Shown one piece after another: positions 1 to 5,670 of a stretch of 9,865 nucleotides of DNA (position 1 is its first letter; each line of letters opens with the position of its first letter). The DNA lies in assembly GCA_031292015.1 (NCBI GenBank), contig JARLHY010000121.1, forward strand, positions 1 through 9,865. Reading direction: 5' to 3'. This DNA comes from Negativicutes bacterium (GTDB taxonomy: Bacteria > Bacillota_C > Negativicutes > Sporomusales_B > JARLHX01). The translations under genes were made by a program, and so were the position numbers. The notes under the pieces were generated by a model, which was given only the letters and a program-made list of their open reading frames with translations, did not search any database and was not told the origin of the DNA.

Positions 1-153
1 CCCGGTCACGTTGGGGGGCGGAATGACAATACTGTAAGGGGTCTTCTCCTGATCGACCTCGGCGTGAAACAGGCCGTTCTTCTCCCAAAATTCGTACCAC
101 TTGCTCTCCTGGGCCTGAGGATCGTACACTGTCGGGATATTTTTTTCTTCCAT
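1..153 (-). CDS. valS: Valyl-tRNA synthetase, N-terminal fragment
   Basis: This is the first 51 codons of a class I aminoacyl-tRNA synthetase, cut by the window edge. The enzyme charges tRNA-Val with valine in the cytoplasm. The start is ATG at 153-151, preceded by GAGGAGGAG (166-158). The protein begins [20 protein letters not shown] and reaches PPPNVTG at residues 45-51. This is the segment just before the HIGH-type ATP-binding signature (usually LHMGHA) in valyl enzymes. The opening 'yDp...E.kWy.fWeknglF' pattern is typical of ValS, but IleS and LeuS share parts of it. The valine call is supported independently by the GUC specifier codon in the T-box leader directly upstream. Expression is therefore probably induced when uncharged tRNA-Val accumulates. 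Confidence 0.93.
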   Translation of the reverse strand, partial: MEEKNIPTVYDPQAQESKWYEFWEKNGLFHAEVDQEKTPYSIVIPPPNVTG

Positions 154-452
154 TGGGCTCCTCCTCAAACTGATTTCCGTGAACAAAAAAGTCCTTCCAT
201 CCATCGAAGGACGAAAGAACTGCTTCCGCGGTACCACCTTGCTTTCCGGTCACCCCTTAAAGGCTCACCGGCTTACCGTCAGTAACGCGACGAAACGGTC
301 ATGCCTACTCTTTTCAGCATGACGGCTCCAGGATGACTTTCCGCCGAATTTGCCGTGAAGCCTTGCAGCCTGAGGGCCTCTTCTCTGGACCGGCCGGATG
401 CGGCGTACTCTTCCCTTCGCAGCCTGTACTCTACATGGATTGTAACTGATAT
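154..452 (-). promoter_or_regulatory. T-box leader controlling valS (Val, GUC specifier)
   Basis: This is a tRNA-sensing transcription attenuator in the 5' leader of valS. Read on the minus strand it contains, in order: Stem I, closed by GGCT (424-421) with AGCC (327-324); a specifier bulge with the loop-E pair AGTA/GAA; and the specifier GTC at 337-335, which is followed by A and fits valine. Stem III pairs GTCATGC (323-317) with GCATGAC (304-298). The T-box sequence AAGGTGGTACCGCGG lies at 240-226, and a terminator follows. T-box antitermination is established: uncharged tRNA pairs its anticodon with the specifier and its CCA end with the antiterminator. The 5' end is estimated from the promoter at 459-487. 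The fold was drawn by eye. Confidence 0.93.
185..212 (-). terminator. T-box intrinsic terminator
   Basis: On the minus strand, GTCCTTC (212-206) pairs with GAAGGAC (197-191) around an 8-base loop, and six T residues follow (190-185). It lies between the T-box sequence and the valS start, the expected place for the terminator that competes with the antiterminator. It should fold when tRNA-Val is charged. Confidence 0.92.
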
Positions 453-458
453 AGCTAC

Positions 459-487
459 AATATACTTCGAGCTATGTCAATTGTCAA
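459..487 (-). promoter_or_regulatory. valS promoter
   Basis: Read on the minus strand, a perfect -35 TTGACA (487-482) is separated by exactly 17 bases from a -10 TATATT (464-459). Transcription would start near 452, giving a leader of about 300 nt that contains the whole T-box. This is a housekeeping sigma-A type promoter. It is divergent from the plus-strand unit that starts about 90 bases away. Confidence 0.85.
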
Positions 488-516
488 GTTTGCCCTTCAC
501 CGCCTTCAGCTCTTGT

Positions 517-546
517 TTGGAAAATGCAGGAATTGGTTATTATAAG
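517..546 (+). promoter_or_regulatory. Candidate promoter of the membrane protein/fdhA unit
   Basis: A possible -35 TTGGAA (517-522, 4 of 6 matches) is followed by an 18-base spacer and a -10 TATAAG (541-546, 5 of 6). The start would fall near 553, immediately before the palindrome at 555-569. The -35 is weak, which could mean a regulated promoter. Other spacings, such as TTGTTT at 513-518 with TATTAT at 538-543, are possible. Confidence 0.45.
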
Positions 547-554
547 GCGAAATG

Positions 555-569
555 TGTAAAAATATTACA
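555..569. promoter_or_regulatory. Candidate operator palindrome TGTAA-N5-TTACA
   Basis: TGTAAAAATATTACA is a 15-base imperfect palindrome whose 7-base half sites match at 6 positions. It sits just downstream of the candidate start point and upstream of the ribosome binding site, where a bound repressor would block transcription. It resembles, but does not match, the consensus of the Crp/Fnr family (TGTGA-N6-TCACA) or of Rex (TTGTGAANNNNTTCACAA). The regulator is unknown, and in such AT-rich DNA the match could be chance. Confidence 0.35.
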
Positions 570-584
570 AATCGGGGGTGCCAA

Positions 585-1085
585 ATGTATTTTTGGAAAG
601 TCGACTCCCTGAGGGAAGATCTCCGCACCGACAGTGTCTGCCAGCTCGACAAGCTGAAGTACCTGCTGGCTTACTTGCTGCTGACCGTCGTAGTCGCGCC
701 TGCCTTGCGCCCGCCGACCGCTCTGGCGATATATCCTCTCTCCCAGCTCCTAGTCATCCTCGGCGGTACCGTCTGGTGCTATGTCAGCAATAGCAGGGGC
801 GACGGCAAAGATTTCTTCGAACGCTACATCTGCCTCCAGGTGCCGCTACTCATCCGCCTCACCCTCCTCTATTTCGGAGCCATCGTTCTCTTGTCCCTCG
901 TCGCCGGCTCCCAGTTTAGTCATCTGATGATCACCAATATCAAGATGGCCATCTATTTATCATCTGCCCTCGGCCTTGGGTTTCATTTTCTGCTCTTTGC
1001 CTGGCTCCAGCTGCACATCACTCGCCTGGCAACCCCAGTCGTCCCAGCGTCGCCGCTGGTTGGTCAAGGCAACGTTGTCGAATAA
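585..1085 (+). CDS. Unrecognised four-helix membrane protein upstream of fdhA
   Basis: I do not recognise this 166-residue protein. It starts with a polar, cytoplasm-like segment (MYFWKVDSLREDLRTDS) and then shows four hydrophobic stretches at about residues 25-43, 48-67, 82-108 and 118-142. A short polar tail follows. The charged loop at 68-80 (SNSRGDGKDFFER) separates helices 2 and 3. The start at 585 is chosen because GGGGGTG (574-580) lies just upstream. An in-frame ATG at 552 lies before the candidate operator and has no ribosome site. The gene ends 75 bases before fdhA on the same strand with no terminator between them, so co-transcription is likely. A membrane-anchor or regulatory role for the dehydrogenase is conceivable but unproven. 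The few histidines (113, 134, 144) do not make the paired ligand set of a formate dehydrogenase cytochrome b. Confidence 0.7.
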   Translation: MYFWKVDSLREDLRTDSVCQLDKLKYLLAYLLLTVVVAPALRPPTALAIYPLSQLLVILGGTVWCYVSNSRGDGKDFFERYICLQVPLLIRLTLLYFGAIVLLSLVAGSQFSHLMITNIKMAIYLSSALGLGFHFLLFAWLQLHITRLATPVVPASPLVGQGNVVE

Positions 1086-1160
1086 TTCCGCAGGATTTCT
1101 TCGATTTATAGCGAATTTAGGATAAATCCATTCTACCAGTCTGGCGATAGGAGCGTATCC

Positions 1161-3848
1161 ATGAAGCAAATAGTCCTCACCATCGACGGCCGTCAGATAA
1201 CCGTCAACCACCAAACATCCATACTCAACGCCGCCCGCCTGCTGGATATTCATATCCCCACCCTCTGCCACCTCGCCGACCTGACGCCTGAAGGCAGTTG
1301 CCGGATTTGCGTCGTCGAAGTGGCCGGTCTTCGCAGCTTGGTGTCAGCCTGTACCCACCCAGTCAGCGAAGGCCTGGTGGTGCGCACCAACTCTCCGGCC
1401 ATTGAGGACGCCCGCCGCTTGGTGGTTGAAATGCTGCTTGCCAATCACCCGGCCGACTGTCTGACCTGCCAGAAAAGCCTCGACTGCGAACTGCAACGTC
1501 TGGCCCAGGATCTCGGGGTAAGAACAGTCCGGCTCAAAGGCGCCATTCGCGAATATCCGCTGGACGACTCCAATCCCTTTATCATCCGGGACAACACCAA
1601 ATGTATCCTGTGCGGCCGCTGTGTCCGGGCCTGCAAAGAACTCCAGTGCTGCAACGTTCTGGATTGGTCGGAGCGCGGCTTCAACAGCAAGGTCACACCT
1701 GCCTTTGATAATGACATGGCCGAATCGGACTGCGTCTTCTGCGGCACCTGCGTTTCCGCCTGCCCGGTGGGCGCGCTGACCGAAAAGCCCCTTTTCGGCA
1801 CCGGCCTGCCTGATAAAAAAGTAACCACTACCTGTCCCTTCTGCGGGGTGGGTTGTAATTTCGACCTAAACGTAAAAAACGGCAAAATCATCGGCGTCAC
1901 CTCCCATGTGGACAGCCCGGTCAACGGCCGCCTGCTGTGTGTGAAGGGACGCTTCGGCACCGACTTCGTCCACAGCCCGGACCGGCTGACCACCCCTCTC
2001 ATAAAAAAAGATGGCCATTTTATCGAAGCCACCTGGGACGAAGCTCTGTCCCTGGTAGCCGACAAGCTGGGGGCCATTAAAGAGACCTACGGCGGCGATG
2101 CCATCGCGGCGCTGAGCTCGGCCCGCTGCGTCAATGAGGAAAACTACCTGCTGCAAAAATTCATGCGCGCGGTCATCGGCACCAACAATGTCGATCACTG
2201 CGCCCGAACCTGACACAGCCCCACCGTGGCCGGTCTGGCCACATCATTCGGTTCCGGGGCAATGACCAATTCCATCAACGAAATCCCTGACAGCGAAGTC
2301 ATGTTTGTCATCGGCGCCAACCCGCCGGAAGCCCACCCGGTTATCGGCGCAAAAATGCGCCAGGCGTTGGCCAAAGGAGCCAAGCTCATCGTCGCCGACC
2401 CGCGCAAAACCGAGCTGGCCCAGCGAGCCTCCATCTGGCTGCGCTTAAAACCTGGCAGCGACGTCGCCCTGATCAATGGCCTGCTCCACCTGATCATCGC
2501 CAACAGTTGGCACGATGAAGAGTTCATCGCCCACTGCACCACCGGTTTTGAAACTGTGGCGCAAACCGTGAAAAAATACACCCCCGCCTATGTCGCGAAA
2601 ATTACTGGTGTCGCACCCGAGACCCTCTATTCGGCAGCCAAACTTTACGCCACCGCTGGCCGGGCGTCGATCTTCTACACCCTCGGGATTACCGAGCACA
2701 CCTCCGGCACCGACAACGTCATGAGCCTGGCCAACCTGGCCATGCTGACAGGCAACGTCGGCAAACCGTCCGCCGGCGTCAACCCGCTGCGGGGCCAAAA
2801 CAATGTCCAGGGGGCCTGTGACATGGGGGCGCTGCCCAATTTCCTGCCAGGCTACCAGCAAGTCAAATACCCTGACATTCGTCAAAAATTCTCCCAGGCC
2901 TGGGGAGTGCCCCTGCCGGGAAATCCGGGACTGATGCTGCCTGATATGTTTGACGCGGCGGTCCGTGGCGACCTCAAGGCCATGTATATCATGGGCGAAG
3001 ACCCAGTGCTGTCTGACGCCGACGCCCATCACGTCCGGCGAGGATTGGAAAACCTCGAATTCCTGGTGGTTCAGAATCTCTTCCTGACCGAAACCGCCAA
3101 ACTGGCGGACGTCGTTCTGCCGGCAGCCAGCTTTGCCGAAAAATCGGGTACCTTCACCAACACCGAACGCCGAGTGCAACTGGTGCGCCAGGCCATTGAG
3201 CCCATCGGCGACAGCCGCCCCGACTGGCAGATCATTGTCGACCTCGCCAACCGGCTCGGCTACCCTATGGACTATGCTAATCCGGCGGCCGTCATGGCCG
3301 AAATCGCCGCCCTCACCCCGGTTTACACAGGCATAACCTATGATCGCCTGGAGGAGGCGGGACTGCAGTGGCCGGTGCCCGATCCCGCCCACCCCGGCAC
3401 CCGCTATCTTCACGCCGACGGCAACTTCACCTGCGGGCTGGGTTACTTCATGGCGGTGGAATACCAGCCGCCGGCCGAAGTCCCGGATGACGAATATCCC
3501 TTCCTCCTCACCACCGGCCGTATCCTCTATCATTACAATGTCAGCACCCATCGCCATTCGCGCCACCTTACCGCCTACCGGCCGGAAGAACGGGTGATGG
3601 TCCATCCCCAGGACGCCGCCCAGCTTGGCCTAGCTGACAGCGACTGGGTCAATGTTACCTCCCGGCGGGGCGACGTCAAGGCTGCGGTCTGGCTGACCGA
3701 CGCAGTGCCGCCCGGGGTGGTGTGGATGTCCTTTCACTTCCCGGCCTGCCCCACCAACCAGGTGACCAGCGGCGCCTACGACCGGGTGACCAAAACCTAC
3801 GAGTACAAAGTCTGCGCCGTCAAAGTGAAAAAGATACCTGCCGAGTAA
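1161..3848 (+). CDS. fdhA: Selenocysteine-containing formate dehydrogenase catalytic subunit
   Basis: This enzyme interconverts formate and CO2 at a molybdenum or tungsten bis-pterin centre. The 895-residue product is read through UGA at 2211-2213 as selenocysteine 351. Domains run in order. A [2Fe-2S] ferredoxin-like domain has C36, C47, C50 and C64. A His-Cys [4Fe-4S] motif has H96, C100, C103 and C109. Two [4Fe-4S] ferredoxin motifs follow (C148/151/154/158 and C191/194/197/201). The molybdopterin oxidoreductase core binds another [4Fe-4S] with C225, C228, C232 and C260. The active site is U351-H352, with conserved R544 in LRGQNNVQG. The C-terminal dinucleotide-binding domain follows from about residue 780. 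The length and NuoG-like front match the cytoplasmic NAD(P)- or hydrogenase-linked FdhA of acetogens (Moorella type, about 900 residues). There is no Tat signal. The start is set by AGGAG at 1149-1153. No partner subunit is adjacent in this window. FdhA and FdhF are both used as names for this type. Confidence 0.95.
2226..2242 (+). promoter_or_regulatory. SECIS hairpin directing selenocysteine at UGA 2211
   Basis: GTGGCC (2226-2231) and GGCCAC (2237-2242) form a six-pair stem capped by GGTCT (2232-2236). Exactly 18 bases separate the UGA from GGTCT, the same spacing and the same loop core as I recall for Escherichia coli fdhF. Bacterial SECIS elements sit inside the coding sequence just after the UGA and bind SelB through the loop. 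Unlike the E. coli element, the simplest fold here shows no bulged U in the upper stem. Function requires selA, selB, selC and selD elsewhere in the genome. Confidence 0.9.
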
Positions 3849-3872
3849 AAAGAGATAAGGAAGTGGCCGCCC

Positions 3873-4337
3873 ATGCCACAAATCATATCTGCCGACAATG
3901 ACAAGTTGCTTGACGCCGTTGCCTCCCTGTTTCGGGAGTACGCCGCTTCCCTTGGCTTCGACCTGTCGTTCCAGGGCTTCGAAGAGGAACTCGCCAATCT
4001 ACCGGGAGAATACGCCCCACCCTACGGTCGGCTGTTACTGCTGCTCCAGGATGGCAAACCGGTCGGCTGTGTGGCCCTCCGTCGTCTCGACGCCGGCATC
4101 GCTGAAATGAAACGCTTATATCTGCAACCATCCTGTCGCGGCCGGGGGTATGGGCAGCTGTTAGCCCAGGCAATCATCCAGGAGGCGATCGCAGCCGGGT
4201 ACCGGACTATGCGCCTCGACAGCCTGGCCAGCATGAGCGCCGCCATTACCCTTTATCAGTCAATGGGCTTTACCCCCATCCCAGCCTATCGGTACAATCC
4301 TGTGCAAGGGGCAATCTACCTGGAAAAAGAACTCTAG
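3873..4337 (+). CDS. GNAT family N-acetyltransferase
   Basis: This 154-residue protein has the Gcn5-related acetyltransferase fold, which moves acetyl from acetyl-CoA to an amine. Motif A is visible as MKRLYLQP followed by the CoA-pyrophosphate loop RGRGYG at residues 89-94. Motif B is visible as ITLYQSMGF at residues 125-133. The whole protein is one domain of the usual family length with no signal peptide. The substrate cannot be told from sequence. The start ATG follows AAGGAAG (3857-3863). The gene begins 24 bases after the fdhA stop and ends just before a strong terminator, so it probably forms the distal gene of the fdhA transcript. A metabolic link to formate is not evident, and the pairing may be incidental. 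Confidence 0.9.
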   Translation: MPQIISADNDKLLDAVASLFREYAASLGFDLSFQGFEEELANLPGEYAPPYGRLLLLLQDGKPVGCVALRRLDAGIAEMKRLYLQPSCRGRGYGQLLAQAIIQEAIAAGYRTMRLDSLASMSAAITLYQSMGFTPIPAYRYNPVQGAIYLEKEL

Positions 4338-4352
4338 CCACCCAAATAGCGC

Positions 4353-4380
4353 AGCCCCCCATTCATCTGGGGGGCTTTTT
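4353..4380 (+). terminator. Intrinsic terminator after the fdhA/GNAT unit
   Basis: AGCCCCCC (4353-4360) pairs with GGGGGGCT (4369-4376) around an 8-base loop, and the T run 4376-4380 follows. The eight-pair GC-rich stem lies 16 bases after the GNAT stop. There is no T run on the opposite strand, so it acts on plus-strand transcripts only. Confidence 0.92.
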
Positions 4381-4492
4381 ATGTACGGTGCAGGCACCCT
4401 GCAACGCGAAAAGGACCTGCCACCGTTCCTTATGTTGGGATCATTTGGACCGCCTATCATTTTCAGCCATTAAGTACCTGATGACTGGCAAT

Positions 4493-4681
4493 CTACCAGT
4501 CACTCTCATCCGGATCACGCCAGTGATGGTAGCCCCAGCCCCCACCCCATCCCCACGGATGCCAAGGGTGCCAGGGATGATAAGGATGATAGCCCCAGCC
4601 GCCTCCCCACGGTCTGGCCGCGCCGGCGACGATCATTTGCCGGGAAGGGTCAAGACCATTTTCTGTGCATTTACGGGCCAT
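4493..4681 (-). CDS. Small Trp/Gly/His/Pro-rich protein with HPW repeats
   Basis: This gene encodes 62 residues and I do not recognise a family. Residues 1-22 are ordinary (MARKCTENGLDPSRQ...). Residues 24-54 are extreme in composition, with tandem HPY/HPW units at 32-43 flanked by two copies of GGGWGYH (26-32 and 46-52). The tail is acidic (RDPDESDW). There are 9 Trp, 11 Gly, 6 His and 7 Pro in the whole chain, one Cys (C5), and no signal peptide or membrane helix. The start is convincing: AAAGGAGG (4696-4689) lies 7 bases before the ATG. It has its own candidate promoter and is separated from ubiA by a terminator, so it is a single-gene unit. The aromatic, glycine-rich make-up recalls small spore coat proteins or metal-binding peptides. 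Both are inferences. Confidence 0.72.
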   Translation of the reverse strand: MARKCTENGLDPSRQMIVAGAARPWGGGWGYHPYHPWHPWHPWGWGGGWGYHHWRDPDESDW

Positions 4682-4711
4682 TGCCGCCCCTCCTTTCCAA
4701 CGTCCTGTTAC

Positions 4712-4738
4712 ATCTTATGTGGTCGATCCGGCCGGCGT
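4712..4738 (-). promoter_or_regulatory. Candidate sigma-K/sigma-E-like promoter of the HPW-repeat gene
   Basis: On the minus strand, CATAAGAT (4719-4712) fits the CATAnnnT -10 of mother-cell sporulation sigma factors. Exactly 17 bases upstream lies AC (4738-4737), the minimal sigma-K -35. No sigma-A -35/-10 pair is evident here. Transcription would start about 25 bases before the perfect ribosome site. The information content is low and a chance match is quite possible. Confidence 0.35.
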
Positions 4739-4757
4739 GCCACAGTGGTAAAGCGGC

Positions 4758-4798
4758 AAAAAATAAAAAGACACCTTTTCGCAACCGAAAAAGTGTCT
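4758..4798 (-). terminator. Terminator of the tatA-tatC-ubiD-ubiA operon
   Basis: On the minus strand, AGACAC and TTTTTCGG pair with the matching downstream arm, giving a stem of about 12 pairs with one C-A mismatch and a 4-base loop (4785-4782). The T-rich run TTTTTATTTTTT (4769-4758) follows. It starts about 30 bases after the ubiA stop and separates that operon from the small HPW-repeat gene downstream. Confidence 0.9.
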
Positions 4799-4827
4799 GC
4801 CGTCTTTGCATTTTCTGGTTTGCCTTC

Positions 4828-5670
4828 CTATATGGCGGCCAAGGTAAACAAAAAAATCATAACCCCCACCAGCCCGTTCCGCATGAAATAGCGCTGGTTG
4901 ACCCGGCTAAAGTCGCCTGGGTTGACAATGGTGTGCTGATAGAGGAGAAGTCCCCCCGCCGCCGCCACGCCGACATAGTAAAAAGAGCCTAGTCCATAGA
5001 TCACCCCGGCCGCGGCGAATGCGGCAATGCTCACAACATGCATCCCTTTGGCCAACAGCAAAGCCCTGGCAACACCAAACCGTACCGGCATGGAATGCAG
5101 TCCATGATCTTTATCGAAAGCAACGTCCTGACAGCCGTAAATGACATCAAAGGCCGCGATCCAAATGCCCACCGCCAGCCCGAGCAGCGCCACCGGCGGC
5201 GTAATCGCCCCCCGGTTGGCGATCCATGCACCGACTGGCGCCGCGGCCAGAGCCACTCCGAGCACCAGGTGACAGGTCCAGGAAAAGCGTTTCATATAAG
5301 GATAAACGACAAAAGGGATGACTGCCAAGGGCCATAACACCCGGGCAAGGGGATGCAATTGAAACGCCGCCAGCAAGAAGACAGCCAGGCTGAAGGCGAT
5401 AAACGCGAGCGCCTCATGAGGCTTTATCGCGCCGGTAACCATCGGCCGCTGGGTGAACCGCGGGTGCAGGCGGTCGTATTTTAAATCGATGAAATTATTG
5501 AGGGCTAGTGCCGCGCTCCTCGCTCCCACCATCGCCACAGTGACCCATAATAGATCACGCCAGGCCGGCAGACCACCGGCCGCCAGGATGGCGCCGAGAT
5601 AGGCAAATGGCAAAGCGAAAATAGAATGGGAAAAAACGATATTGTCCAGATGTGCTTTTAGCTTAGTCAA
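4828..5670 (-). CDS. ubiA: UbiA-type prenyltransferase (probable menaquinone, MqnP-like)
   Basis: This is an integral membrane enzyme of 280 residues that attaches a polyprenyl chain to an aromatic acid. Both prenyl-diphosphate/Mg2+ motifs are present: NNFIDLKYD (residues 58-66) and YGCQDVAFDKD (178-188). Eight or nine hydrophobic segments cover the rest. In organisms without ubiquinone, a UbiA protein paired with UbiD usually serves menaquinone synthesis. In the futalosine route these are called MqnP and MqnL, so I read it as that enzyme, but no other mqn gene is in the window. The start is TTG at 5670, preceded by AAGGAA at a 7-base spacing. The start overlaps the ubiD stop by 8 bases, implying translational coupling. 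A terminator lies about 30 bases after the stop. Confidence 0.92.
   Translation of the reverse strand: MTKLKAHLDNIVFSHSIFALPFAYLGAILAAGGLPAWRDLLWVTVAMVGARSAALALNNFIDLKYDRLHPRFTQRPMVTGAIKPHEALAFIAFSLAVFLLAAFQLHPLARVLWPLAVIPFVVYPYMKRFSWTCHLVLGVALAAAPVGAWIANRGAITPPVALLGLAVGIWIAAFDVIYGCQDVAFDKDHGLHSMPVRFGVARALLLAKGMHVVSIAAFAAAGVIYGLGSFYYVGVAAAGGLLLYQHTIVNPGDFSRVNQRYFMRNGLVGVMIFLFTLAAI

Noticed and set aside
555..569. Naming the palindrome a Rex or Fnr site
   Set aside because: The spacing is odd (5 bases) and the half sites differ from both consensus sequences, so a specific regulator cannot be assigned.
552..584. Upstream ATG at 552 for the four-helix membrane protein
   Set aside because: It lies at the predicted transcription start inside the AT-rich palindrome region and lacks a ribosome site, while ATG 585 follows GGGGGTG.
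585..1085. Membrane protein as a cytochrome b (FdnI/FdoI-like) formate dehydrogenase subunit
   Set aside because: Diheme subunits need histidine ligands on several helices. Here the helix histidines are confined to the last helix, and the chain is shorter with no family motifs.
1093..1129. GGATTT...AAATCC inverted repeat between the membrane protein gene and fdhA
   Set aside because: The arms are six AT-rich bases about 25 bases apart, with no T run or promoter geometry. Chance is a sufficient explanation.
1161..2213. Treating the TGA as a true stop and fdhA as a broken pseudogene
   Set aside because: The frame resumes at once with the conserved HSPTVAGL active-site sequence, a SECIS-like hairpin is correctly placed, and both halves are otherwise intact and full length.
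2445..3605. Long minus-strand open frame (386 codons) opposite fdhA
   Set aside because: It lies entirely antisense to a strongly conserved enzyme, lacks a ribosome site, and has no recognisable domain. It is a GC-driven shadow frame.
4483..4501. GACTGG/CCAGTC hairpin at the stop of the HPW-repeat gene as a terminator
   Set aside because: The stem has only six pairs, overlaps the stop codon, and is not followed by a T run on either strand.
4535..4615. Repeated CCCCAGCC-type DNA as a CRISPR array or short-repeat element
   Set aside because: The repeats are short, uneven and without spacers. They are fully explained by the tandem HPW and GGGWGYH codons of the minus-strand gene.
4388..4891. 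Plus-strand open frame (167 codons) across the HPW-repeat gene region
   Set aside because: It has no ribosome site, runs through the ubiA terminator and into the ubiA coding region, and competes with a minus-strand gene that has a perfect ribosome site.
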